Positions 1 through 7,416 of a stretch of 15,340 bases of DNA are shown here, one piece after another; the stretch's first letter is position 1; each line of letters opens with the position of its first letter. Origin of the DNA: JADJQU01 sp035490315. Its GTDB lineage: Bacteria > Planctomycetota > UBA1135 > GCA-002686595. The position numbers and the translations under genes were made by a program. Where the stretch lies: contig DATHET010000203.1 of assembly GCA_035490315.1 (NCBI GenBank), positions 1 through 15,340 of the forward strand, read 5' to 3'. Below the pieces are notes generated by a model, which did no database searches, was not told where the DNA came from, and saw nothing but the letters and a program-made list of their open reading frames with translations.

Positions 1-335
1 TGGAGCTCGACGTCGAGAGCCGCCGTCTCGCCCTTCAATCGATCCTTGATCCAGCCGTCCCAGAGGGTCTGGAGCGCGGAGTCGATCTCCTGCTCGCTGA
101 CCGAGAGGCCGCGCTTCTTCGCCTCGCGCTCCAGGAGCCACAGGCCGACGTACTCGTCGCGAGCTTGCTTGCCGTACACGTCGGCCAGCCAGGTGCGGTA
201 GCCATCCATGGAAACCGCCTCGCCGTCGACGTGCGCGAGCGCGGAGGGACGCGCGGGTCCGGGCCCCATGGGATCCCCGGGGGTGTTGCACGCGCAGAGC
301 GCGGCGATCGACAAGGCCAGGACGATGTTCCTCAT
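1..335 (-). CDS. SurA/PpiC-type lipoprotein, N-terminal part (cut by window edge)
   Basis: Reading the minus strand from the ATG at 335-333 gives 111 codons with no stop before the window edge. The first residues (MRNIVLALSIAALCAC) form a short signal peptide ending in a lipobox-like LCAC, so Cys16 would be lipidated after export. After a Gly/Pro-rich spacer comes an AHVDGEAVSMDGYRTWL segment, then a helical stretch with YVGLWLLEREAKKRGLSVS and EQEID. This matches the N-terminal chaperone domain of SurA/PrsA/PpiC proteins, where 'V(N/D)G..I' is followed by 'LI...L...EAKK.G..VS..E(V/I)'. The rotamase domain, if present, lies outside the window. No Shine-Dalgarno is visible before the ATG. It is transcribed divergently from the metallophosphoesterase. 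The role, an envelope protein-folding factor, is inferred from this family resemblance only. Confidence 0.72.
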   Translation of the reverse strand, partial: MRNIVLALSIAALCACNTPGDPMGPGPARPSALAHVDGEAVSMDGYRTWLADVYGKQARDEYVGLWLLEREAKKRGLSVSEQEIDSALQTLWDGWIKDRLKGETAALDVEL

Positions 336-374
336 GCGGGGAGAGACTACTGCGGCGAAGGAACCAAGGACTGC

Positions 375-403
375 TTGCCGAGTCAGCTCGCGACCAGGAT
401 ACT
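375..403 (+). promoter_or_regulatory. Possible sigma70 promoter for the metallophosphoesterase-yidC-mnmE run
   Basis: In the 128-bp divergent gap, TTGCCG (375-380, 4/6 to the -35 consensus) is followed 17 bp later by GATACT (398-403, 4/6 to the -10 consensus). Transcription would start near 410 and precede the GTG at 464. No other convincing pair was seen on this strand in the gap. I found no clear promoter for the minus-strand lipoprotein gene. In DNA this GC-rich such matches are suggestive only. Confidence 0.3.
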
Positions 404-463
404 CTCCGCCCCGCGCCGTCCGCTCGTGTGGTCGGCGCGCGATGTTTCAGCTCCCCACCCACC

Positions 464-1288
464 GTGACCTATCCCAAGACCGCATTGATCTCCGACCTGC
501 ACGGCAACTGGCCGGCGCTGGAGGTTGCGGTGGCCGACGCGCGCGCGCGTGGGGTCGAGCGCTTCGTCTGCCTGGGCGACGTGGTGGGCTACGGCGCCAA
601 GCCGCGCGAATGCCTGGAGCTGGTCATGGGCCTGATCGACCCCTCCTCTCCCGAGAGCAAGGGGCTGCTGGCCGGCTTCTGCCTCCAGGGAAACCACGAG
701 CACGCGCTGCTCCACTCGGCCGAGGACTTCAACCCGAACGCCCGCGCGGCGATCGAGTGGACCCGCGGCGCGCTTTCGCAGGGCGTCGACCCGGAGCGCG
801 CCGACCAGTACTGGGAGTTCCTCGCCAAGCTCGAGCCCCTGTTCGTCGAGCCGGGCGCGATGTACGTGCACGGAAGTCCGCGCGATCCCGTGCGCGAGTA
901 CATGCTGCCGCGCGACAGCCGCGACGCCGCCAAGATGAAAGCCGTGTTCGCGCGCATGCGTCCCTTCGATGCGCAATCGGCCTTCGCCTGCTTCGTCGGC
1001 CACAGCCACGTGCCGGCGATTTTCTACGAGGATGGACGCTTCTATCGCCCCAAGCAGACCGAAGGACCCTACGCCCTGGCCGCGACGCCTGAGAATCGGG
1101 CCCTGGTCAACGTCGGTTCCGTGGGACAGCCGCGCGACGGCGACCCGCGGCTCTCGTACGCCGTGTACGACGGCGCGAACGTGAGCTTCGTCCGCTTGGA
1201 ATACGACGTCGCTCGCGCGCAAGCGGACATCCGCGCCGTGGGTGAATTGCCGGCCTATCTGGCCGACCGTCTCGAAAAAGGCCAGTAG
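464..1288 (+). CDS. Calcineurin-like metallophosphoesterase
   Basis: A 274-aa cytoplasmic protein with the full metallophosphoesterase signature: SDLHGN (D11, H13), GDVVGYG (G38-D39), GNHEH (N77, H78), YVHGS (H136) and GHSHVP (H180, H182). These residues form the two-metal site of the family that hydrolyses phosphoester bonds in nucleotides, phosphoproteins or phosphodiesters. The layout and the NVGSVGQPRDGDPR segment near residue 216 resemble the YfcE/ApaH-like 'Metallophos_2' group; the substrate cannot be told from sequence. I chose GTG at 464 because the conserved core begins at once (MTYPKTALISDLHGN). An in-frame GTG at 428 would add 12 poorly conserved residues. Neither start has a clear Shine-Dalgarno. 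It ends 26 bases before yidC and is probably co-transcribed with it. There is no signal peptide. Confidence 0.88.
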   Translation: MTYPKTALISDLHGNWPALEVAVADARARGVERFVCLGDVVGYGAKPRECLELVMGLIDPSSPESKGLLAGFCLQGNHEHALLHSAEDFNPNARAAIEWTRGALSQGVDPERADQYWEFLAKLEPLFVEPGAMYVHGSPRDPVREYMLPRDSRDAAKMKAVFARMRPFDAQSAFACFVGHSHVPAIFYEDGRFYRPKQTEGPYALAATPENRALVNVGSVGQPRDGDPRLSYAVYDGANVSFVRLEYDVARAQADIRAVGELPAYLADRLEKGQ

Positions 1289-1314
1289 GTCCCGTTCAGG
1301 AAGCTCGCACCGCC

Positions 1315-3288
1315 GTGGACAAACGCCTGTCGCTTGCGCTCTTGCTCTCCGTCATCGTGCTGGTGGGCTGGTACAGCCTGTTCCCGCCGAAGCCCGTCGC
1401 GCGCCAGCAGGTCGCGCCGCAATCCACGGCTCCGATCACTCAGCCCGTGGCCGGGGCGGGCGACACGACGCCCCGCGACCTGGCGCAAGCTCCTTCGACG
1501 CCGGCCTTGGGGCTGGTCGTCGGCGACAGCGAAGCGCGCACCCTCGAGCTGCACATCGGAACTCCGGGCAAGCCCGGCAGCTACTACGCGAAGTTCACGA
1601 ACGTCGGCGCGCGCCTGCTCGAATTGCGCCTGGGCGATTCCTACGACCTGCCGAATCTCGACGAGAGCGAGCGGCGCCTGATCGAGCACTGGACGCACCT
1701 GGTCGATTCGGTGCCGCAGGAAGGCAAGTGGACCGGCTCGATGAGCTGGCGCGCCAATGGTCAGGCCACGGCGCTCGAGCGCGGCAGCCCGCTCGACCAG
1801 GCCCTGTGGACCATGCAGGCGATCGGCCCCGCGGAGGCTCCGACCGGAGTCGAGTTCGAGCTGCAGCCGGGGGCTGGCGTCGGCTTCAAGAAGAAGATCA
1901 GCTTCCGGCCCGACAGCTACGACATCGATGTCGAGCTGACCTTGACCAACGAGGCGGGCACCGCTGGCGCCGCGAGGTTCCTGTTCACGCCCGCCGAGGT
2001 CGTGCCGCTCGAGTCGGGCGACAAGTTCTACATCGAGCCCCAGGCCGTCGCCGCGGGCCGCCAGCCGGGCGCGGCCGAATCGCGCGAGCTGCCCGAGCTC
2101 GAGGTCAAGGCTCGCGACGATTCGGGCAGCGCGCGCACCGGCGCCTTCTCGCTGCCCGAAGGCGGAACGATCTCCTTCGCGGGCGTGCACAACAAATACT
2201 TCGCCGTGCTCGCGCGCGGCGATCTGCGCAGCACGCCTACGATGAAAGGCGCTTCCTGGCACCTGGTCCGCGACGAGCCCTACGCGGCGCTTCATCCGGA
2301 TCTGGCGCTCAAGGCCTGGCGTTTCGTCGCGGCCGATCTGACGCTCGAGCTGCAGGTGCCGCCCCAGGGTCAATCCGCCTCGTGGAAGTACGTGGTCTAC
2401 GCTGGGCCGAAGGATCCCGACGCCCTCGCGAAGTCCAGCCCGGACCACGCGAAGCTGCTGGTCAGCGACCTGGGGATGTTCGCGAAGATCGCGCACTTCC
2501 TGTTGTGGGTGCTCAACTTCTTCCACGGCATCGTCGGCAACTGGGGCGTGGCGATCATCCTGCTCACGCTGTCGGTGCGCCTGGTGCTCTTCCCGATCAA
2601 CCGTCGCTCGCAGACGGCGATGTCGCGCTACCAGGCCAAGATGAAGCGGGTCCAGCCGCAGATCGAGGCGCTGAAGAAGAAGTACGAGAAGGATCCGGCC
2701 CGGCTGCGCCAGGAGCAGACGCTCTTGATGCAGAAGGAAGGCGCCTTCCCGCCGCTCGGCGGCTGCCTGCCGATGTTCCTGCAGATCCCGGTGTTCTTCG
2801 CGCTCTTCGCCGCGCTGCGGGCGAGCCACGATCTGCGTCAGGCGCCGTTTGCGCTGTGGATCCATGACCTGGCCAAGCCGGACCAGCTCGCGCGGATCAA
2901 TTTCGACACGCACCTGCCGCTGATCCACACCATCGAGTACTTCAACCTGCTGCCGATCCTGATGGTCGTGCTTTGGGTGCTTCAACAAAGGTTGATGCCC
3001 AAGCCGACCGACGAGCAGGCGCTGAAGATGCAGAAGATGATGATGATCATGCCGGTCTTCATGGGCTTCTTCCTCTACAGCTACGCGGCCGGACTTTCGC
3101 TGTACATGATCACGCAGTCGACCATGGGCATCGTCGAGCAGGTCGTGATCAAGCGCTTCTGGCCGCTGGACATGACCGAGCAGCCGAAGAAACCCGGCGG
3201 CTTCTGGTCGCGCATCGCCAAGCTGCAGGAAGAGCAATCGCGCAAGCTGAATCAGCCTTCGAACAAGAAGAAGGGCAAGCGCGGCTGA
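1315..3288 (+). CDS. yidC: Membrane protein insertase YidC (Oxa1 family)
   Basis: YidC inserts and folds inner-membrane proteins, alone or with SecYEG. This 657-aa protein has the Gram-negative layout. An N-terminal anchor (about residues 4-22) is followed by a Pro/Ala linker and a large periplasmic beta-sandwich domain (about 60-375). The five-helix insertase core follows from about 392. The core carries the NWGVAIILLTLSVRLVLFPI helix with the conserved hydrophilic-groove arginine (R422), a charged cytoplasmic coiled-coil hairpin (about 433-475, with KMKRVQPQIEALKKKYEKD), the GGCLPMFLQIPVFFALF helix (about 483), and two C-terminal hydrophobic segments (about 541-560 and 574-612). The tail is rich in Lys, as in ribosome-contacting YidC/Oxa1 tails. 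The start is GTG, with a weak AGGA at 1298-1301, 13 bases upstream. mnmE follows after 15 bases, a common bacterial pairing. Confidence 0.97.
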   Translation: MDKRLSLALLLSVIVLVGWYSLFPPKPVARQQVAPQSTAPITQPVAGAGDTTPRDLAQAPSTPALGLVVGDSEARTLELHIGTPGKPGSYYAKFTNVGARLLELRLGDSYDLPNLDESERRLIEHWTHLVDSVPQEGKWTGSMSWRANGQATALERGSPLDQALWTMQAIGPAEAPTGVEFELQPGAGVGFKKKISFRPDSYDIDVELTLTNEAGTAGAARFLFTPAEVVPLESGDKFYIEPQAVAAGRQPGAAESRELPELEVKARDDSGSARTGAFSLPEGGTISFAGVHNKYFAVLARGDLRSTPTMKGASWHLVRDEPYAALHPDLALKAWRFVAADLTLELQVPPQGQSASWKYVVYAGPKDPDALAKSSPDHAKLLVSDLGMFAKIAHFLLWVLNFFHGIVGNWGVAIILLTLSVRLVLFPINRRSQTAMSRYQAKMKRVQPQIEALKKKYEKDPARLRQEQTLLMQKEGAFPPLGGCLPMFLQIPVFFALFAALRASHDLRQAPFALWIHDLAKPDQLARINFDTHLPLIHTIEYFNLLPILMVVLWVLQQRLMPKPTDEQALKMQKMMMIMPVFMGFFLYSYAAGLSLYMITQSTMGIVEQVVIKRFWPLDMTEQPKKPGGFWSRIAKLQEEQSRKLNQPSNKKKGKRG

Positions 3289-3303
3289 CGCCGCACGCGG
3301 GCC

Positions 3304-4719
3304 GTGTCCCACGCCGCGACGATCGCCGCGATTTCTTCTCCGCCAGGCGCGGGACGGCGCGCGCTGATCCGCATCAGCGGACCGCGGGCGGGGGAGATCA
3401 CGCGCTCGTGCTGCACGATCGCGGGCGCGCCGATCGCGCTGGCCGAGCGCGGCGCAGCTCGGGCTCGGCTCGACGATGGCATCGGCGAGCAGCCGGTGCT
3501 CGTCCTTTGGATGCCTGGACCCTTGTCCTTCACGGGCGAGGACGTCGCGGAATGGCATGTGTGCGGCGCGCCGGATCTGGCGCGCGCGGCACTCGAGCGC
3601 GCCCTGGATCTCGGAGCGGAGCTGGCGGCGCCCGGCGAATTCACGCGGCGCGCCTTCGAGAACGGCCGCGTCGACCTGGCACGCGCCGAGGGCGTGCTGG
3701 CCCTGGTGGCGGCGCGCAACGAGGACGAGCGCCGCGCGGCCAGCGCCCTGCTGCTCGGCGGCTTGTCGCGGCGCATCCTGGGCCTGCGCGAGCAGCTGGT
3801 CGATCTGCGCGCCCTGTGCGAGGCGAGCCTCGACTTCGACGAGCGCGAGACCGGCGGAATTCCGCGCGAAGAGCTCGCGGCGCTGACCCAGGGCGCGCGC
3901 ACGGCCCTCGAGGAAGCCCTGGCCTGGGAAGTCGCGCGCGAAGCCCCCTCGGGCCTGCCGCGCGCGGTGCTCGTCGGCCTGCCCAACGCGGGCAAGAGTT
4001 CGCTGTTCAACCGGCTGACCCAGGCCTCGGCCCTGGTCAGCGAGCTGGCCGGCACGACGCGCGACGCCTTGCACCGTCCCTGGTCCACGCCCGGCGCCGC
4101 GATCGAGCTGTGGGACGCGGCGGGGACCGGGATCGAGCTCTCGAGCGAGGGGATCCGCGACGCCGCCGACGAGCTCGACTGGCGGGCGCGAGAGCGTGCT
4201 CGCGAGCTGGCCCGCGCCGCGGATCTGTGGCTGTGGGTCGTCGATGCCTCCCTCGGTCCGCGCGATCTCGGCCTGGAATTCCAGGCCCTCGCCGCCGGTC
4301 AGAATCCGCCGCCGACCCTGCTGGTCCTGCACAAGCAGGACGCCATCCCGGCCGCGGAGAGCCAGGCTCTGGTCGCGGAGGCTTCGAGCGCTCTGAGCGG
4401 CAGGATTCAGGCCTGCGTGGCTGCATCGTCACGCACCGGCCTGGGCCTGGCCGAGCTTGAGCGCGAGGCCGGCCGACTCCTGGCTTCGACCACGGCGGCC
4501 GGGGAAATCCGCGAGCTTTCCGCGCGCCACCGGGCCGCGCTCCAGGCGGCGCGATCGTGGGTGATCGAAGCCCAGGGCCTGTTTTCTGCCAGCGCAGCCC
4601 TGGACCTCGCGGCCCATGCCCTGCGCCGCGCGACCGACGAGCTGGATCAGATCGAGGGCCGCACCACGCCCGAGGACCTGCTCGATCGGATCTTCGGGCG
4701 ATTCTGTCTCGGGAAATAG
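3304..4719 (+). CDS. mnmE: tRNA uridine-34 modification GTPase MnmE (TrmE)
   Basis: MnmE works with MnmG to place the carboxymethylaminomethyl group on wobble U34 of certain tRNAs, using a folate one-carbon unit and GTP hydrolysis. The 471-aa product has the folate-binding N-domain (TIAAISSPPGAGRRALIRISG near residue 6, PLSFTGEDV and PGEFTRRAFENGRVDLARAE). The helical domain encloses a G domain with G1 GLPNAGKSS (225-233), G2 AGTTRD (249-254), G3 DAAG (271-274) and G4 HKQD (343-346). The protein ends in FCLGK, with the conserved C-terminal cysteine C468. G3 (usually DTAG) and G4 (usually NKxD) deviate from consensus. The start is GTG, chosen because the N-domain motif begins a few residues later; no Shine-Dalgarno is seen. 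It is coupled closely to yidC upstream. The partner mnmG is not in this window. Confidence 0.95.
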   Translation: MSHAATIAAISSPPGAGRRALIRISGPRAGEITRSCCTIAGAPIALAERGAARARLDDGIGEQPVLVLWMPGPLSFTGEDVAEWHVCGAPDLARAALERALDLGAELAAPGEFTRRAFENGRVDLARAEGVLALVAARNEDERRAASALLLGGLSRRILGLREQLVDLRALCEASLDFDERETGGIPREELAALTQGARTALEEALAWEVAREAPSGLPRAVLVGLPNAGKSSLFNRLTQASALVSELAGTTRDALHRPWSTPGAAIELWDAAGTGIELSSEGIRDAADELDWRARERARELARAADLWLWVVDASLGPRDLGLEFQALAAGQNPPPTLLVLHKQDAIPAAESQALVAEASSALSGRIQACVAASSRTGLGLAELEREAGRLLASTTAAGEIRELSARHRAALQAARSWVIEAQGLFSASAALDLAAHALRRATDELDQIEGRTTPEDLLDRIFGRFCLGK

Positions 4720-4744
4720 CTCGCGGAAGCTCGGCGGGGGGCCG

Positions 4745-4773
4745 TTGACACCCAACCTGTAGCGTGTGATTCT
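4745..4773 (+). promoter_or_regulatory. Promoter upstream of nrdR with overlapping ACAC/GTGT dyad
   Basis: A perfect -35 hexamer TTGACA (4745-4750) lies in the 81-bp gap after mnmE. At 17 bp spacing comes GATTCT (4768-4773), a weak -10 (3/6), preceded by an extended -10 style TGT (4765-4767). The halves ACAC (4748-4751) and GTGT (4764-4767) form a 20-bp dyad across the spacer, where a repressor could bind. No U-tract terminator for mnmE was seen in the same gap. Confidence 0.5.
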
Positions 4774-4785
4774 GACGCACCCACC

Positions 4786-4790
4786 AGGGA
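4786..4790 (+). promoter_or_regulatory. Ribosome binding site of nrdR
   Basis: AGGGA lies 10 bases before the ATG at 4801. It is one of the few recognisable Shine-Dalgarno sequences in the window, and it fixes the nrdR start directly before the first zinc-binding CPRC motif. Confidence 0.55.
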
Positions 4791-4800
4791 TCGACTGAGC

Positions 4801-5286
4801 ATGAAATGCCCCCGCTGCAAGCAGGACAATGACCGCGTGGTCGATTCGCGGGCGGCTTCCGACGGAAGCGCGATCCGCCGGCGGCGCGAGTGCCTGGACT
4901 GCTACCTGCGCTACACGACCTACGAGCGCGTCGAGGACACGCCCCTGCGCGTGGTCAAGAAGAGCGGCGAGCGCGTGCGTTTCGAGCGCGAGCGCGTCCT
5001 CGCCGGGATGATGCGCGCCTGCGAGAAGCTGCCGGTGGTCACCGAGGAGCTCGAGCGCTCCGCGGCGCGGGTCGAGGCCCGCTGCCACGAGGAGTACGAC
5101 CGCGAGGTGCACAGCTCGGTGATCGGCACCCTGGTCATGGAAGAGCTGCGCCAGCTCAACCAGGTCGCCTACGTGCGCTTCGCCAGCGTCTACCGCGAGT
5201 TCAAGGACGTCACGCAGTTCCTCGACGAGCTGAAACCCATCCTCGAGAGTCGCCGCGAGGGCCAGACCGGCGAGCGCTCGCCATGA
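4801..5286 (+). CDS. nrdR: Transcriptional repressor NrdR (zinc ribbon plus ATP cone)
   Basis: NrdR senses ATP/dATP and represses ribonucleotide reductase genes. The 161-aa product, close to the usual length of about 150-160, starts with a zinc ribbon: CPRC (C3, C6) and CLDC (C31, C34). The typical VVDSR and IRRRREC segments lie between these pairs. An ATP cone follows (about residues 46-136), beginning LRVVKKSGERVRFERERV and ending YVRFASVYREFKD. The C-terminal extension after it resembles other NrdRs. The stop codon overlaps the start of the next gene (ATGA), so the two are translationally coupled. The promoter in front of it and the adjacent reductase-like gene support a role in deoxynucleotide control. 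No classical 16-bp NrdR box was identified by eye. Confidence 0.96.
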   Translation: MKCPRCKQDNDRVVDSRAASDGSAIRRRRECLDCYLRYTTYERVEDTPLRVVKKSGERVRFERERVLAGMMRACEKLPVVTEELERSAARVEARCHEEYDREVHSSVIGTLVMEELRQLNQVAYVRFASVYREFKDVTQFLDELKPILESRREGQTGERSP

Positions 5287-7403
5287 GCACCGAGCGCGTG
5301 CGCAAACGCGACGGCCGCGAGGTGCCGTTCGACGAGACGAAGATCCGCGACGCGGTGCAGCGCGCGCTGGTCGCCGTCGGCGAAGGCGATCAGAGCTTCG
5401 CCAGCGAAGTCGCCGGCGTGGTGCGACTCGCGCTGGCGAATCGCCGCGCCACGACCGCCGCATCGGGAGCCGACCAGGCGCCGAGCATCGAAGAGATCCA
5501 GGATCTCGTCGAGCATGCCTTGATCGAGCTCGGTCGCGCGAGCGTCGCCAAGGCCTACATTCTCTACCGCGATCGCCGCTCGAAAGTGCGCGAGGTGCTG
5601 GAGGTGCACCGCTCGCCGACTCCGGGTCTGCGCGCGCCGCGCGTGCGGCCTTCCGAGGAGGGCGCGAGCGCTCCGTGGAGCAAGAGCCGCATCGTCGCCG
5701 CGCTGATGAACGAAGCGGAGCTCGCGCGCGCGACCGCGGAAGAGATCGCCGCGCGCGTCGAAGCCCGCGTGTTCGCGCTGGGGATCAAGCGCATCTCGAC
5801 GGCCCTGGTGCGCGAGCTGGTCGACAACGAGCTGGTCGGCATGGGACTCGAGTCGGCGCTGCGCCGCCAGGCGAGCGTGCTGCTTCCGGTCCACGATCTG
5901 CGCCGCGAGCTGCAGCAGCCCGCGCGTCCCGTCGACGCCTCGCGCAGCGCGTCGCCCGAGGATCTCGGCGAGGTCCAGGCCAGCGCGCGCATCGCCGGCG
6001 AAGTCCTGCGCCGCTTCGCCCTCGATCACGTGCTCGACGATGCCAGCGCCGAGCGGCACCTTGCGGCCGAGCTGCACGTCGTCGATCTCGCGCATCCCCA
6101 TGCCTACCTGTGGGCCGCGCTGCCTTGCGAGCTGTTCGCTCCCGCTGAATTCGACGAAAGCGCTGCTTTCGCCGCACTCGGCGAGTGCGCACGCGTGCTG
6201 CAGACCGTGTCCCAAGGCCTGGTGATCGAAGGCGCCCAGGCCCTGCTCGCGCCGCTGGCGCGCGCGCGCGCGACCAAGCGCGGCGACAGCCTGTCGAACT
6301 GGCTCACCGCGGTGAGCGCCATCGCGTCCTCGACCGGCCGGCGCGTCGATCTCGAGTTCGGCCTCGACCGCAGCGGCGAAGTGCTCGAGCGCACGCTCGA
6401 CGCCTTGTCGCGTCTCGCGAGCGAAGCTTCCGCGCCGCGCGTCTTCCTCGACGAAAAAGCCCTGGAGCAGTTCTGGCTTTCGCGTCGCGACGATCCCGAG
6501 CGCGCCCTGGCTCTCGAGCGTCTGCTCGAGCGCGGACAGCTCGTGCCTACCTGGGGCCGCGAGAGCGAGCGCTTCGCCGCGCCCGGATGTCAGCGCGGGG
6601 GCCGCGAGCGCGCCGCGATCTACTGCGCGGGCGCCGTGGCGATCAATCTTCCGCGCCTCGCCCTGCGCGCCGGGGCCTGGCGCGAGGACAGCCTGCTCGA
6701 ATTTTCCGCGCTGGCCGTGGAGGAATCGATCGAGGCCCTCGCGCGACTCTTCGAGTTCCAATCCGGCACGCGCGGCTCGCGGCCCGGCGAAGTGCGCGGT
6801 CGGATCATGTACGCCGTTTCGCCCGTGGGCTTGCGCGAGGCCCTGCAGATCCTGGGCGACGGCGAGATCCGTCCCGAGCAGGGCGCGCGTCTGCTCGGTC
6901 TCTTGAACGATGCATCCAAGCGCATGGCCGGCGCGCGCGGATTGACCGTCGGGATCACGCCCTTCTTCGGCAAGCGCGCGGGCGTGCGCTTCGCGGAAGC
7001 CGACAGCGCTCTGCCGCAGCACAACCAGCGCCTCCTGTTCGGCGACGGCTCGCGCGTCGAGCCCGGTCGACCGTACTCGAGCGGCTACAAGCTCTCGCCG
7101 GCGCCGGGCTTCGTGCCCTGGGCCGCCGAAGCGCAATTGCTTTCGACCCTGCCGGTCGGCGCCCTGCATCCCTTGCCCGAGGAGCGCTCGCGCGGCGGGC
7201 TGCTCTCGCTCGCGGAATCCTCGACGCGGTTCTTCCGCTTGCGCCGCGAGCCCGCTCCGGTCGCGAGCAGCCTCGCCCGCTCCGAGGCGCTGCTCGCTTC
7301 CGGCCACGCGCCGCACGGCGCCGCCAGTCTCTTCGACACACCCGTCCACCCGCCCGGCACAGGTGCGGCGCGCGAGTCGCGTCCCACTTTGCCGAACGCC
7401 TAG
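5283..7403 (+). CDS. Double-ATP-cone NrdD-like protein, apparently lacking the glycyl-radical site
   Basis: The 706-aa product starts with an ATP cone (about 3-100: VRKRDGREVPFDETKI to YILYRDRR). A second cone-like domain follows (about 118-200: WSKSRIVAALMNEA, ISTALVRELVDNEL). The rest reads as a divergent class III (anaerobic) ribonucleotide reductase. ELHVVDLAHPHAYLW (263-277) resembles the 'GDIHIHDL' segment. GCQRGG (C436) sits where NrdD has its 'GCRS'-type active-site cysteine. AINLPRLAL (I454-R458) matches the NrdD 'TINLPRIA' strand, and GVRFAEAD followed by PYSSGYKL (597-604) resembles 'RFAKxD...YYTNS'. The C-terminus shows no CxxC zinc pairs and no RVxGY glycyl-radical motif. An active reductase is therefore doubtful; a regulatory or partner role is possible. 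The ATG lies in the ATGA overlap with nrdR, without its own strong Shine-Dalgarno. The ATP cones are certain; the NrdD assignment is by motif reading only. Confidence 0.72.
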   Translation: MSTERVRKRDGREVPFDETKIRDAVQRALVAVGEGDQSFASEVAGVVRLALANRRATTAASGADQAPSIEEIQDLVEHALIELGRASVAKAYILYRDRRSKVREVLEVHRSPTPGLRAPRVRPSEEGASAPWSKSRIVAALMNEAELARATAEEIAARVEARVFALGIKRISTALVRELVDNELVGMGLESALRRQASVLLPVHDLRRELQQPARPVDASRSASPEDLGEVQASARIAGEVLRRFALDHVLDDASAERHLAAELHVVDLAHPHAYLWAALPCELFAPAEFDESAAFAALGECARVLQTVSQGLVIEGAQALLAPLARARATKRGDSLSNWLTAVSAIASSTGRRVDLEFGLDRSGEVLERTLDALSRLASEASAPRVFLDEKALEQFWLSRRDDPERALALERLLERGQLVPTWGRESERFAAPGCQRGGRERAAIYCAGAVAINLPRLALRAGAWREDSLLEFSALAVEESIEALARLFEFQSGTRGSRPGEVRGRIMYAVSPVGLREALQILGDGEIRPEQGARLLGLLNDASKRMAGARGLTVGITPFFGKRAGVRFAEADSALPQHNQRLLFGDGSRVEPGRPYSSGYKLSPAPGFVPWAAEAQLLSTLPVGALHPLPEERSRGGLLSLAESSTRFFRLRREPAPVASSLARSEALLASGHAPHGAASLFDTPVHPPGTGAARESRPTLPNA

Positions 7404-7416
7404 CACCCGCGATTCC

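Noticed and set aside
208..1092. Plus-strand frame overlapping the lipoprotein and metallophosphoesterase genes
   Set aside because: Arg/Pro-rich translation with no family features; the overlapping frames carry real motifs.
1255..4332. Very long minus-strand open frame of 1025 codons opposite yidC and mnmE
   Set aside because: It mirrors codon bias in GC-rich genes. Its translation is low-complexity Arg/Ala/Leu without domains, and both + strand genes are unambiguous.
6258..6272. Alternating GC run (15 bases), with a similar one at 12418-12432, considered as Z-DNA-forming signals
   Set aside because: Both lie within codons for Ala/Arg in coding regions and are expected at this base composition.
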